The notes: generated by a model not told the origin, from the letters alone. Positions 53,056-62,657 are shown, counted from the first letter of the stretch. The stretch is DNA of 64,000 bases from Ralstonia sp. RRA (GCF_037023145.1 NZ_CP146094.1:277810-341809), one strand, 5' to 3'. Numbers and translations are program-made.

Positions 53056-55989
53056 TCACGCTTGGCTTGCGCGTCGCCGAGGTGCCGCCTCCAACAATGC
53101 GTCCTGGTACTGGTGGATCGGGAAGCTCAGAATGCCCCGGAAATTCACATGTGCGAAGTGTGCCGGCCCCATGCGTCGGAGCCAGTCATCGTCGACGCGT
53201 TGCCCCTTACCGCGCCATGCGTCGACTGTGACTTGCATCCGTTGCGTGTTCCAGCCGATCACCAGATTCGTCAGCAGCGTGAGCGATCCGGAAATCGCCA
53301 TCATCTCGTCCTGACGCCGCCCACGATCGTGCTGGACTTTGCTGGAGTAGATGGCCCGCTGGAGCTGGTGTACCGATTCGCCACGGTTGAGCAGCGTGCG
53401 CAGCTCCCGCCGAAACTCGCTGTTGCTGAAGAAATCGCACAGGAACAGCGTGCGCAACAGCTTGCCGAGGTGATCGGCTGCCCGGTGGATCGGGTCGCCC
53501 TGGGCAGCACTGCCAAATCGCTGCAGCGCCACGATTGCGCTCACGCGCCCAGAGTGAATGGAGGCCACCAGGCGCAGCAAACCATCCCAGCCTTCACGGA
53601 TCGCCTTGGGCGAGATGTCGAGCGAGACGGCACCCTCCAAACCGTCTGGCACCTGCAGGCCGCGCGGCAGGTACAGCTTGCGCTCCGACAGATTGCGCAG
53701 CCAGGGACACAGATCGAAGCCGAGCAACTTGGCTACCGCCATCCCCACGTTCGTGTATCCATGGGTATCCACGGCAAGACGGAGCAACCCGCCGTCGGCG
53801 CGGGTCTCGTTGTGGCGCATCACGCCTTCGATCGCAACGCCAGTCTGGCGCTCGTTGAGCACCATGGGCTGGTTGTAGACGATCCCGTGCTGGTCCAGCA
53901 CGTGCGTATAGATCCCGACAGCATGGGTGCGGCGGCGTGGGTCGGCGCGAGCGTAGAACAGGTGGGGTGAGGTATCCAGGCTCATCGAATCGCTCGACGC
54001 CAGTTGCCCCGTTCCCCACAGCTCGGTGATCGGGTGCGTGCGCTGGAATTCCACCACCCGCTCGTTCGCACGGCGCAGCCGCCCAGGCATCTCCAGGGCG
54101 CGCATCGCGGTTGAGACGTGAGCGGGGTCCAGTTGCGGGATCATGGCCGCCACACCCTTGGCATCCAGTTCGGTGCCGTGGGCAATGAGCCCTGCGTAGA
54201 GCGCGATCAGTTCTTGCGAGTCTCTGGCCTTGCGGGCCAGCAGCACTTCACTGAAATTGGTACGCGCATCCATCTCCAGGATCATGTCGGCAAACTGCGC
54301 GTTGCCGATGTCCTTGAACAGCAGATCACGGGTGCGCGTGGGTATGCCGTCCGTGTCCGCCGCTTCGAGCGGCGACTGATGGAGCACGCCATTTGCATCA
54401 ATGGTGAAGTGGCCGGCTTCGCGGGCCTCGTTCAGTGCGGCGAGACTCGCTTTCAGGTGGTCCGTCAGCCGGTTGAGATAGGTGTCCGCTTGGCTCGGCA
54501 AGCCGAGCGAGGACAGATACCGGTCACGTTCGGCATCCCACTGCGCAGGTGGGATCAGCAACTGATCGCGCTCACGGAACGACAGGCTGTGGTTGATCCA
54601 CACCGTGCCGCGGCGCAGCCCTCGGCGCAAGCCCAGCATCGCGCTGGCTTCCATGGCGCGCATCGCGCGCTGACGGTCTTCGCTGTTAACCAAGTCGCGC
54701 CAACTGGCACTGACTGGCACCTGGCAGTCGGGCGGCAACTCCGTCGCCCCTCGATCATGCAATCTGCCGACGAACTCTAGCTGCTGCACAGCAGGATCGG
54801 CGCCGTTGCTGGCAAACTCCAAGCCGCGCAGAGCAGTCAGGAGATTGCGGATACGGTGTGGGTCTTCGGTGAGCGTCTCTCGCACACTGGCCGCGTGGCT
54901 CGCGGGTGGTTTGGTCGAGAAGCCCTCCAGCAACTTGCCGATGTCGGCCAGCCGGTCTTCCGCTGAACGACGGGTATCGTCAACCAGCGCTTTGATGTCG
55001 ACCAACTGCTGCCGGTATTCAACCGCCGAGCGCACTTGCTTGGCCGTGGTCTTGTTGTAAGCCCGGCGGACCAGGTCGGAAACGCGCCGCCCGGATTGGT
55101 AGGCCATCGCATCCGTCAGCTCCAGCAGGGTCACACGCAGGAAGAACACCAGTTCGATCGTGCGCGTGGAGGTTTTCAGTTCGCGGACTTTGGCGGGGCG
55201 GCGAGCCTGGATGCGCTGGCCGTAGGCGCGCTGTTTTTCGATGGGGACAGCATCGAATGCCCAGGTATGTGCGCCGAGATCCTTCAGGAAGCGGATCTTG
55301 TCCAGCGTCTCGGTCATGGTTGACGGGCTGTGCCGGGCTGGTGGGGTCTTGAGCCATTCGAGTATGGTCGTACCCGATGTTGCATGCTGAACGAACACAG
55401 CCGCTTCGGCCTGTGCGATCTGCGTTAGCGGAACAACCGCCTCAATCATGGCCAGCAATTCGCGCTCGATGCCGGCCCAAATGGAGCGGGCAATATCCAG
55501 CAGTGCGCGGGTAGAAGGGATCAGAATCCGTCGCTCATACAGCCAGAAGTGAGCGTGCTGGAGCAACTCATCGATCGTCAGCGATTCGGCGGCATCCTGC
55601 CGCATCCAGGCTTCCAGCCCAGTCCACTGGTCGCCATCAAGCCGCGTCAGGCCAAGGTAGTCGCATGCCCAAACCTGATGTTCGTAAAGGGTCTTGTATC
55701 GCTGATAAATGGTGCGCAGCGAAGCAATGGTTGGCGTCGACACCCCCAGCCTTGCGCCGACATAGCGCAGCAACTGCCGGGGAAGGGTGTTGAGTTGGTC
55801 GAGGGTATGACCGCTGGCGCGAAGAAAGACCAGTTGGATGGCGGCTCCTGCGCGGCCGTCACGCCGGAATTTCTGGTTGATCGCGAAGATATCGCTCTCG
55901 GTCAGCGCGAAGTAGCGGTCGACGTCGAACTCTGACAACCGCGTGGGCAAGGAGTCCTTTCCCACATAGCGAAATTCCAAGCCCGGCAT
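53056..55989 (-). CDS. tnpA: Tn3-family transposase
   Basis: 977 residues, full length. N-terminal DUF4158 region (FALTESDIFAINQKFRRDGR, LVFLRASGHTLDQLNTLPRQ). C-terminal DDE catalytic part with Asp in SSDSMSLDTSPHLFYA, Asp in LRLAVDTHGYTNVGMA and Glu in GRRQDEMMAISGSLTLL. It cuts at the terminal repeat at 56116-56153 and joins the element to new targets by replicative transposition. It is only distantly related to the broken transposase at 4623-7621, so the two elements are independent. Confidence 0.95.
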   Translation of the reverse strand: MPGLEFRYVGKDSLPTRLSEFDVDRYFALTESDIFAINQKFRRDGRAGAAIQLVFLRASGHTLDQLNTLPRQLLRYVGARLGVSTPTIASLRTIYQRYKTLYEHQVWACDYLGLTRLDGDQWTGLEAWMRQDAAESLTIDELLQHAHFWLYERRILIPSTRALLDIARSIWAGIERELLAMIEAVVPLTQIAQAEAAVFVQHATSGTTILEWLKTPPARHSPSTMTETLDKIRFLKDLGAHTWAFDAVPIEKQRAYGQRIQARRPAKVRELKTSTRTIELVFFLRVTLLELTDAMAYQSGRRVSDLVRRAYNKTTAKQVRSAVEYRQQLVDIKALVDDTRRSAEDRLADIGKLLEGFSTKPPASHAASVRETLTEDPHRIRNLLTALRGLEFASNGADPAVQQLEFVGRLHDRGATELPPDCQVPVSASWRDLVNSEDRQRAMRAMEASAMLGLRRGLRRGTVWINHSLSFRERDQLLIPPAQWDAERDRYLSSLGLPSQADTYLNRLTDHLKASLAALNEAREAGHFTIDANGVLHQSPLEAADTDGIPTRTRDLLFKDIGNAQFADMILEMDARTNFSEVLLARKARDSQELIALYAGLIAHGTELDAKGVAAMIPQLDPAHVSTAMRALEMPGRLRRANERVVEFQRTHPITELWGTGQLASSDSMSLDTSPHLFYARADPRRRTHAVGIYTHVLDQHGIVYNQPMVLNERQTGVAIEGVMRHNETRADGGLLRLAVDTHGYTNVGMAVAKLLGFDLCPWLRNLSERKLYLPRGLQVPDGLEGAVSLDISPKAIREGWDGLLRLVASIHSGRVSAIVALQRFGSAAQGDPIHRAADHLGKLLRTLFLCDFFSNSEFRRELRTLLNRGESVHQLQRAIYSSKVQHDRGRRQDEMMAISGSLTLLTNLVIGWNTQRMQVTVDAWRGKGQRVDDDWLRRMGPAHFAHVNFRGILSFPIHQYQDALLEAAPRRRASQA

Positions 55990-56115
55990 CTTCAGCCCCC
56001 ATCAAGGTGGCGCGATCCGAAATCGCGGGCGAACATCGTACTCCTGAAGTCACTTGAGGACAGCAGACAATTGTCGACAAAGACCTGGGAGCCTTATGAA
56101 TAAAGGCCTTGTGGG

Positions 56116-56153
56116 GAAACCGCCAGATTTTGCACGAAAAGTACGATTACCCC
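56116..56153 (-). repeat. Terminal inverted repeat of the right-hand Tn3-family element
   Basis: Read inward from 56153 the sequence starts GGGGTAATCGTACTTTTCGT and extends about 38 bp. GGGG start, length and position 127-164 bases upstream of the transposase start fit a Tn3-family end. The next five outside bases are TGAAC (expected target-duplication size). Confidence 0.7.
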
Positions 56154-56160
56154 TGAACGG

Positions 56161-56718
56161 GTGACGTGCCAAGCGCCTGGATGTGGACATGCCGTCTACA
56201 AGCGAATCCATGTCGTCCGTCACGACGGTCTTGTCAGAGTGTACGGGTCCGATTGCTTTGATCGCTTATTCAGGCACATAACCAGGGCGAGTTCTCCTCG
56301 CTATGGCAGCACCATTGGTCGCTTGCTTAGTGCTGATGAGCGGCAGATTCTTGCGCAGAATGCAGAACAACTGGTCGCGCGATTTGAGGCGGAGTTTCAG
56401 CATGCGCAGGAAAGGTTGCGCCGCCACTCCCGCGGAGCGCGCCCGCTTGTTCAGTCCGTGCGGACAGGCGCAATGTTTATTGCGAGGCCGTCGGCTGCGC
56501 GTGACGTGCCGGCACCGGGACCAACAGCCGCAGAACTGGCGGCTGTCGAGAGCGAAGCAAAGCAGTTGGTGCGGGCAAGGTATGGTGTTGATCCTGACGC
56601 ACCAGGCTGGCAGGGACTCGTCATGGCATGCCAACGCGAGTTGCTCGCAAAGCTGGCAGATACAGACGCCCTACGGGAACGGACCTCAACGATGGACGGG
56701 ACGGGCAGTCGAGAATGA
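56161..56718 (+). CDS. Hypothetical Cys-containing protein, 5' end cut by transposon
   Basis: 185 codons from GTG 56161, 7 bases outside the transposon end. The sequence begins directly in CQAPGCGHAVYKRIHVVRHD and YGSDCFDRLF, a C-x-x-x-x-C...C zinc-ribbon-like segment, followed by a basic coiled coil (RFEAEFQHAQERLRRHSR). With the codons running into the transposon boundary, the native N terminus is probably lost. No function is assigned. It is likely a core gene of the target replicon or of another mobile element. Confidence 0.55.
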   Translation: MTCQAPGCGHAVYKRIHVVRHDGLVRVYGSDCFDRLFRHITRASSPRYGSTIGRLLSADERQILAQNAEQLVARFEAEFQHAQERLRRHSRGARPLVQSVRTGAMFIARPSAARDVPAPGPTAAELAAVESEAKQLVRARYGVDPDAPGWQGLVMACQRELLAKLADTDALRERTSTMDGTGSRE

Positions 56719-56775
56719 ACAACTGCTTCCGTCCACCAGCACGTCGATGTGCCTGACAGTCGAAATGTGCTCTAT

Positions 56776-56803
56776 GGTTAACATAATATACATTATGCGC
56801 GTC
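56776..56803 (-). other. dif-like XerC/XerD recombination site
   Basis: On the minus strand the site reads an XerC-type arm (GACGCGCATAA), central TGTATA and an XerD-type arm (TTATGTTAACC). Against the 28-bp E. coli dif site (GGTGCGCATAA / TGTATA / TTATGTTAAAT) 24 positions agree, including the whole centre and the inner nine bases of each arm. It lies in a gene-free gap between 56718 and 56875. Such sites resolve chromosome or plasmid dimers and serve as targets for elements that exploit Xer. Whether this is the chromosomal dif or an element-borne copy cannot be told here. Confidence 0.85.
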
Positions 56804-56874
56804 AGGACGGTAGGTTTACGGCTGTTGCGTTGCTGGGCGCTCGAGGCTGCTCTTTGGCGCTACGCTGACCTGGT

Positions 56875-58665
56875 TCACCGCTTCAGCTGCTCAAAATGGC
56901 TTAGTAAGTCAGATGGCAATGACTGCTTGATCGAGTTGAGACGGCCTGCAAAGTATCTCGCGTCAAAGTGAGCACCAAGTTCGCACAGGGCTCTGCACAC
57001 ATCCCACTTCTTTGTTTCAATGGCTTTTGCTAAGGGCGTGGAAAAATCAAGTGCTTGCACATTCAGGTCCGCGTATCTTGTCGACAATAAAAACACTGTC
57101 TTCTGTTCAAAGCCTGTCGGCTTGTAATCGTCCTCGCACAAGTGCCACAGAAGGTGTGTAGCAGATTCCTCTGAAAACTCTGGTTCGTGCTCAGTAATCA
57201 GGTGGCATAAGAGATCAAATCTACTGGCAATGGCAAGGAGATGTTCTAGTTCCACGCCGTCACTGTCGAGATGGTTTACGAGACTTGGTCGGTCGCTAAG
57301 AAAATGGACCGCTGCAGCCAGCATTCGCCTATCCAACAATTCTCGGTAAAGCACCGAATCGTCTAACGCCCTTCCGGGCTCCTCTACAAGTTGCTCCACC
57401 GCTTCCAAAGCAATCGTCAAGGCGGACTGCAGCGCAACCATTGGTGAGGACTCAGCGGCAATCACAACATCTCGCAGGTCGTCCGCCAATTCGTCTACTG
57501 CCTGGCTGTCATCTTCCTCTTCGAGGCCTGCTCTGAGATCCCCCATATGCTCATGGAAAGCAATAGCAAGCAACTGCGGCCCCAATACCTGCATATGCGG
57601 TTCAATCCACCGATTGAAGATGTCTGCCGCCCACCGCATCCTTTCTAGAACACTGAGGTTTTCGTTCCATGATCGAATTGCATCACGAAGCTCGGGCTCA
57701 CGCTCCACGACTGCACTCAGGAACTCTGATTCCATTAACTCGCCGGGGCTAACTTCCAACTTGATCTCGCCCGTATCGATTTCGGCAACTAAGGCCCCAG
57801 GCAACCCAACGATAATGTCGCCTTCCGAGTCAATATCCTGACCAAGAAGAACTCCCCACTTGGCCAGATTTGGGTCTGCAAGTGGCGCAAGGGCTGCAAA
57901 TGCGTCGAAGATGCTAGCGAACCTTGCAATGACTAAAGAAACCGTATCGTGATCCTTCGGTGGGATGTAACTGCTGACCTTCCATAATGTGTGATAGGGC
58001 CCCTGGATTGCGGTCTTGCCGTCCAAGGTTATGGCGTTCACGCACGGTTTAGACTCCATTCCGAAGCCTGCCGCCGACAATACACCACTGTCCAAGGCAA
58101 ACGCCGCCTCTGACGTGGAAATACCGCCGATCATGCCCACGCTCGAAAACATCTTGGTGATGGCGAGGATCTCGCTGTCGGCACGCGCTCGATCAGACTC
58201 CTCGCGAAAGGCTGGATCAACTAATACTGCGATACCGTTGACGAGCGCAAGATCGAGTGACCGCTCCTCCAGGATGGCCTGGACTCCGGAGAAATCGGCA
58301 GCAATTCGGCGGATCTGCCCCGGATTTTGATGAACCGGAAGTCCTGTACTTCGAAGCCGCCTTCCTGGTTCATGGCTTCCAACCAAGAATCGCACATGCA
58401 GCTGAGCGTTGCCGAGTAGAAATGGCAGTGAAAGCAACCACTCGCCTTGATCGGGGAAAAAGTGATCTCCAAGGAGAGCGATGGTTAGCTCAGATTTCTG
58501 AGCGAGCCCGGGCCTGAATGTCATTATCCATAGTGCAATCGCAACCGGCAGCTCCATAGCAGCCATTGCGGCTTCAAGATCACGTTGCTCCACTGGAGGC
58601 CAAACTTCTGCCAAGTACTGCAGCGTCAGGGACTCTAATGACTGGTGCTTTTCAAGAGGGCTCAT
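56875..58665 (-). CDS. Unrecognised 596-residue protein beside the dif-like site
   Basis: 596 residues from ATG 58665. Soluble, acidic, no signal peptide. The N-terminal region (SELTIALLGDHFFPDQGEWL, NAQLHVRFLVGSHEP) faintly recalls the Mss51-C-type domain found after MYND zinc fingers. The C terminus (YADLNVQALDFSTPLAKAIE, WDVCRALCELGAHFDARYFA) looks like two degenerate ankyrin repeats. The middle is helical with acidic patches (LRAGLEEEDDSQAVDELADD). GC content appears lower than in the metal genes. No reliable family; function unknown. Confidence 0.7.
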   Translation of the reverse strand: MSPLEKHQSLESLTLQYLAEVWPPVEQRDLEAAMAAMELPVAIALWIMTFRPGLAQKSELTIALLGDHFFPDQGEWLLSLPFLLGNAQLHVRFLVGSHEPGRRLRSTGLPVHQNPGQIRRIAADFSGVQAILEERSLDLALVNGIAVLVDPAFREESDRARADSEILAITKMFSSVGMIGGISTSEAAFALDSGVLSAAGFGMESKPCVNAITLDGKTAIQGPYHTLWKVSSYIPPKDHDTVSLVIARFASIFDAFAALAPLADPNLAKWGVLLGQDIDSEGDIIVGLPGALVAEIDTGEIKLEVSPGELMESEFLSAVVEREPELRDAIRSWNENLSVLERMRWAADIFNRWIEPHMQVLGPQLLAIAFHEHMGDLRAGLEEEDDSQAVDELADDLRDVVIAAESSPMVALQSALTIALEAVEQLVEEPGRALDDSVLYRELLDRRMLAAAVHFLSDRPSLVNHLDSDGVELEHLLAIASRFDLLCHLITEHEPEFSEESATHLLWHLCEDDYKPTGFEQKTVFLLSTRYADLNVQALDFSTPLAKAIETKKWDVCRALCELGAHFDARYFAGRLNSIKQSLPSDLLSHFEQLKR

Positions 58666-58941
58666 CGTTCGGATCAATAGTCTAGGATGCTGCTTTGAAG
58701 TTCAAAGTCGAGCCGTGAGAGTTTGCAGCAACCAAGCGTTGCTCGGAAGCATAGTGACAATCCAGAGCATGCCGCAAGAGTAATCGTGTCGCAGAACCTC
58801 GAGCGATGCCAACGCTATCGTGCGTCCCTAACTCAGGGGGCTTGAATAGGAGCAACCGGTTCCATGATCTGGAGTCCAGATTCATCGACGTACAACGACT
58901 CTCGTCCACTTCGCATCTCAAATTTAGGTGATTGACCAGTC

Positions 58942-59712
58942 ATGATCCTGTTCGAGCTAGCACAATTCTCTGAACTCCCCTCGTTGCTAAATGACGAAAC
59001 GCGCGCGATGTCGTTGTACGTCATGCAAAACATGCACGGGCTGATCAAGATCGGCCGTAGCGGCAATCCAGCTCAGCGCCAGCAACAACTGCGAGTGGTC
59101 GGCCAGTGTGCGATTAGCCTTGTCGCTGTTTTTCCTGGCGCTGGCCATTTCGAGGAGCTCGCTCACTCGCAACTGAGGAAGCACCGCGTTGCATTCGAAT
59201 GGTTCCGAGGCGACCGTCTTGCTCGTCGAGCCGTCGAAGATTTGTTCGGTGAACAGTTTGTCTGGCCCTTTGAATACCAACAGGATGCGGCCACAGCTTG
59301 GATCGAACGCCAACTCGACGCAGGTGTAGATCGCTACTGGCGCCGCAGGGAGCGACGAGTGATCAAGCTGCTGAAGTCCGCTGCGTTGGGGATCGGCGTC
59401 TGTGCACAGTACGGTGATGGTCACTACCAGCTTGACGCGGACATTGGCTTGCTACAGGGCTACCCGACCGTCTGTATCGACTCGCGCAAGGGTGAAACGA
59501 TCGTTACCGGGCAACGGGACGGCGATCGCAAGCGAAGCGAGGTTCCCCGATACACCCGCTCGATGGACGATGCACAGACCCTATGGCTACCAGACGTCGT
59601 AGTCGAACACCAGGCCACCTATAGGAGGCCTGTCGACTGTTGTCTCGCCGCGCTTTGTGATCGTTGGGCACTTGATGTTGAGCGCCTTGCGCCAGCAAGG
59701 GCTTGGAAATAG
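58942..59712 (+). CDS. GIY-YIG-superfamily (T5orf172/MUG113-like) protein
   Basis: 256 residues from ATG 58942. Residues about 22-90 match the T5orf172/MUG113 variant of the GIY-YIG fold: LYVMQNMHGLIKIGRSGNPA with the K-I-G-R-S signature, QRQQQLRVVGQ, and FEELAHSQLRKHRVAFEWFR. The rest (RRRERRVIKLLKSAALGIGV and the Trp-rich end) is unassigned. Members are putative nucleases found in phages and mobile elements. The gene diverges from the 596-residue protein gene. Confidence 0.75.
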   Translation: MILFELAQFSELPSLLNDETRAMSLYVMQNMHGLIKIGRSGNPAQRQQQLRVVGQCAISLVAVFPGAGHFEELAHSQLRKHRVAFEWFRGDRLARRAVEDLFGEQFVWPFEYQQDAATAWIERQLDAGVDRYWRRRERRVIKLLKSAALGIGVCAQYGDGHYQLDADIGLLQGYPTVCIDSRKGETIVTGQRDGDRKRSEVPRYTRSMDDAQTLWLPDVVVEHQATYRRPVDCCLAALCDRWALDVERLAPARAWK

Positions 59713-59969
59713 GCCGCGCGGAGTTCATTGGCTCGTCGCTTCGCACCTGCCCCTATGCTTGGTTGCGGGTGTTCAGCCGCGGAGCGGCGCAAGGTGTCTA
59801 GAGATTAAGCCTGCCCGTTAATTGCATTTGGTGTGCGCAGGGGGTATAGACGTCTACAGCGGCGACAGCCGATTCATTGCGCCTGGCTGTCAACTTTTTG
59901 CTCGACGCATCGGATTCCCGGCGGCTTCATCTAGGAGCCCAACTTGACTCCTGTGAATGCCACCTGGGC

Positions 59970-60963
59970 TTAAACAGGGCGCCGATCTTCCGTGGCCCAT
60001 AACCCGCGTCGCCGGGCAATCCGAAACAGCTGGTAGTCGGTCTCCAGGCCCATCCAGGAGCGCAGATCGTTCTGACTGGTGTTCGCCACCAGGTTTCTGA
60101 GCGCGAAGGTATTTCTCAAGATCGCTGCGCCTTTGTCGGCGCCGGCATAGCCAACAGCGACGAGTGCGGTGCTAATCAACGAGTACACGCTGTTCTCAGC
60201 GAGAGGCTCATCGATTGGATCCGGATTCAATCCGCCCGTGCTGGATGGAAACAAGAAGGTCCAGTCGTCCCCGCGAAGATGCAGGCACTTAATCCAGTCG
60301 GCCAACGGCTCTACGCACCATTCAGCCAGCGGAACGTCGTGCACTTTTCGCGAGCCGCTAGGAGTGGCTGGAGTGACCAGGCGTTTTTTCACCCTTGGCC
60401 AAGTGAACATCTTGCAAACGCATATGAATGCCTTCGTACAGCGTCAGGCCGGCACCCGCAAACAACGCCAACATTGCCCGATTCCTGCAAGCGGTCCAAG
60501 TGTCGGTTGGCATTTGGAGAATGTGTCGCCGTAGATTTGCATCCTGCTCCGCATCAAGACACTCCGGAAGCTTGTCGGCCGACCTATCAGCACCTCGCTC
60601 ACTAAACTGCTTGAGCAGTTCCGACGAAGGGTTCGAATCACGCAACCCAAGCGAGACAAGCTGATCGATCACGTCACTGATCAAGCGCACATAACGCTGG
60701 GACGTACTTCGATTCGGCTCACCGGTCCCTGCACTGTTGGTGAGCGACGCCAAGAACAATTCGATTTCTGCGCTACCAACGGTGAGTACCGAGAGAGGAA
60801 CCTCACGCGCATATAGAAACTTCAGGAACTTGCCATACATGGCTAGCCGCTGCTTCCGCGTTTGATCGCTCAACGCTTTGCCGTTGGCATTGCAAAGCTC
60901 ACTCTGCCACTGTTCGAAGGCGGCGGTGCTCGCTGAATCCCAATTCAAAGTCTGATCGCTCAT
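59970..60963 (-). pseudogene. Tyrosine recombinase, frameshifted and degenerate
   Basis: The N-terminal part (60963 to 60358: SAM-like core-binding domain, ALSDQTRKQRLAMYGKFLKF, then the Arg-box region GAGLTLYEGIHMRLQDVHL) stops at HSSHS. The C-terminal part continues in another frame from about 60375 (RLVTPATPSGSRKVHDVPL to 59970). Dropping one A in the six-A run near 60380 would join the frames. Catalytic residues also look lost: LRNTFALRN has Asn for the usual His, the next His is missing (WMGLETDYQ), and the Arg box lacks its Arg (LTLYEG). Confidence 0.72.
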
Positions 60964-61014
60964 TGCTCTCGGTTTCCGTCTGTGTTCGAGGCGGCTGAAA
61001 ACGACGCTTTTGGA

Positions 61015-61362
61015 CTAAGCTCGATGCTGAAGCAGTTGCTCAAGCCTTCCCGGCACGGCGCCCTTGTCGACACCCTTCGGAAGGAATGCGTCTGGATCGT
61101 TCGCAGCATCTCGCAGGCAGGCAACTACCTCATCAACCTCCGCGGGCCGATTCTCCAGCTTGCATGTCATAGCGAGTCCGACAAGCAACGCCCGATCGTG
61201 TTCGGGCAGGCTGTCGATTGCTGGTAACACGAGTTGCAATCTTTCCTTTGCTCGCTCCCCTGCACTACTACCGGCTTGGTGCCCCAAGAACGCGCCACCA
61301 GCTGTCAACAGGACAGCAAGAGCCAGGAGTCCTTTCCATTTCGATCGAATACTGTTCCACAT
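61015..61362 (-). CDS. Membrane-anchored hypothetical protein
   Basis: 115 residues. A basic N terminus and one hydrophobic helix (GLLALAVLLTAGGAFLGHQA) precede a helical domain (KERLQLVLPAIDSLPEHDRA, VDEVVACLRDAANDPDAFLP). No family recognised. It probably sits in the inner membrane with its C-terminal domain in the periplasm. It is 60 bases downstream of the next gene on the same strand. Confidence 0.6.
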   Translation of the reverse strand: MWNSIRSKWKGLLALAVLLTAGGAFLGHQAGSSAGERAKERLQLVLPAIDSLPEHDRALLVGLAMTCKLENRPAEVDEVVACLRDAANDPDAFLPKGVDKGAVPGRLEQLLQHRA

Positions 61363-61421
61363 AGTGCGGTCACCGCCTAAGAGCCGCCGGCCGTACGCTC
61401 AGCAGCGAAAAAAATATTCCG

Positions 61422-61961
61422 TTAGGAAAACACGTACACGTTGAAGAACTGACCAACCTTGCTGACGTCACGTTCCACCACAGCCGTTCTCAACATTTCA
61501 AGATGCTTGGCCATGGTCTCTAGTGAGTAGGCCGAGAGCCCAGGCTGCGCTTCGTCAAGTCGATCTTGATGCGTTTCGCGAAGATAACCTGCGTCATGCT
61601 CAGTTTCATCGAAGGGTTGCGCGAGCTCCTTCAGCGCGCGCGCTGCGATGGTCAGAACGCCAGGGGCACTAATCACCATCCCCCCTCCCCTGTTCGGACG
61701 ACGTGCCGCTTCCAATAGAAGTTCTCCCAGGGCACGCATGTCAATGTTTCCGTTCCCACAAGCTGCTCGCGAATCCGTGCTTACGTCACTGGGAAGGCGC
61801 GGATGTTCCACTCCCTCGAATACACCAGGTGGAGCGTCAGGCCAATCCCGCCGGATTGCAGCGAAATCGCCCTCCTGCCAGCAGCGTAAGAACTCAATGC
61901 CTTCGGTCGTCTGCACTGCAAATTGAATCGCTGCAGTAGCGGCGCTGTCAGACTCAGCCAT
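61422..61961 (-). CDS. Hypothetical soluble protein
   Basis: 179 residues from ATG 61961 with GAGAGGAAGA as ribosome site. Acidic and helical (FLRCWQEGDFAAIRRDWPDA, LGELLLEAARRPNRGGGMVI, LETMAKHLEMLRTAVVERDV). Not recognised. It is probably cotranscribed with the membrane-anchored gene at 61015. Confidence 0.6.
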   Translation of the reverse strand: MAESDSAATAAIQFAVQTTEGIEFLRCWQEGDFAAIRRDWPDAPPGVFEGVEHPRLPSDVSTDSRAACGNGNIDMRALGELLLEAARRPNRGGGMVISAPGVLTIAARALKELAQPFDETEHDAGYLRETHQDRLDEAQPGLSAYSLETMAKHLEMLRTAVVERDVSKVGQFFNVYVFS

Positions 61962-62348
61962 ATTCTTCCTCTCCTCTATTCGCCAGCTGCAAGCGCAGTG
62001 CGAGCGGGCCCCTGTTCTTTGAAAGCTGGTTTTGGGCGAATCGGAGATTCGCCTCAGCTTTGGGTTACAAGCGCCTGTGCGTATATAACCCACCTTGCAG
62101 TAACCACTCAATCACCCTAGTGGAATCTCGGCACCGGCCGCAAACACTGCTTCGTAATCACCCATACACCGCTTCAAATTCTGCCTGTCAACTACGCGGA
62201 TGCAAGTCTACTCAGCGCTGCCTCCGAAAACCCTTCGGTTCCTGTCAAGAATCAGCAGCGCTGGTGGCTAGGAGCTGACAATCTATTCAACCCTAGCCTG
62301 GTGCCCTACACTTCGTCGCGCAACCGCGTCGATTACATCGAGGAGCGT
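61962..62348. other. Intergenic region, 387 bases
   Basis: Between the divergent genes at 61422 and 62349. It is lower in GC than the metal blocks. No RNA gene, strong hairpin or conserved ORF is seen; it presumably holds two divergent promoters. Confidence 0.5.
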
Positions 62349-62639
62349 ATGAACAGGAAGGATCTGGCCAAGGCAATTGCGAACCACAGCAACACTTCTT
62401 CAGCGCAAGTCATCCGCTGGTTGGACGCATTTGAAAAGGTGGTTGCCGATGCTGTTGCAGGGGGCGACGTTGTACAGATCATGGGCTTCGGCACGTTTTC
62501 GGCTACACGACGACGCGCACGAAGCGGCCGCAATCCTGGTACCGGAGAGAAGATTCAGGTTCCGGCTGTAACAACCGTTCGATTTTCCGCCGGCAGCCGT
62601 TTCAAGCAGGCTGTAAACCGCGAGCGGAATTCACCGTAG
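62349..62639 (+). CDS. HU/IHF-family DNA-binding protein
   Basis: 96 residues from ATG 62349 with GGAG upstream. Sequence pattern of the HU/IHF fold: MNRKDLAKAIANHSNTSSAQ, VVADAVAGGDVVQIMGFGTF and the beta-arm region RSGRNPGTGEKIQVPAV with the conserved R-N-P-x-T-G. It bends DNA and may assist recombination or silence nearby genes. Its location with a recombinase remnant and a dif-like site suggests a mobile-element architectural protein. Confidence 0.92.
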   Translation: MNRKDLAKAIANHSNTSSAQVIRWLDAFEKVVADAVAGGDVVQIMGFGTFSATRRRARSGRNPGTGEKIQVPAVTTVRFSAGSRFKQAVNRERNSP

Positions 62640-62657
62640 ACAATTTTGTCCACGTGC

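Larger units (their letters stand above)
51970..56153. mobile_element. Tn3-family transposition module with tyrosine recombinase (left end not found)
   Basis: A tyrosine recombinase gene converges on a full-length Tn3 transposase gene, and a GGGG-type terminal repeat closes the right side at 56153. The metal-resistance genes to the left may be its passengers. I could not find a matching repeat on the left within the window, so the extent is a minimum estimate. Confidence 0.75.

Noticed and set aside
56303..56971. 222-aa plus-strand ORF
   Set aside because: Runs through the dif-like site and into the 596-residue gene; composition is that of a shadow frame.
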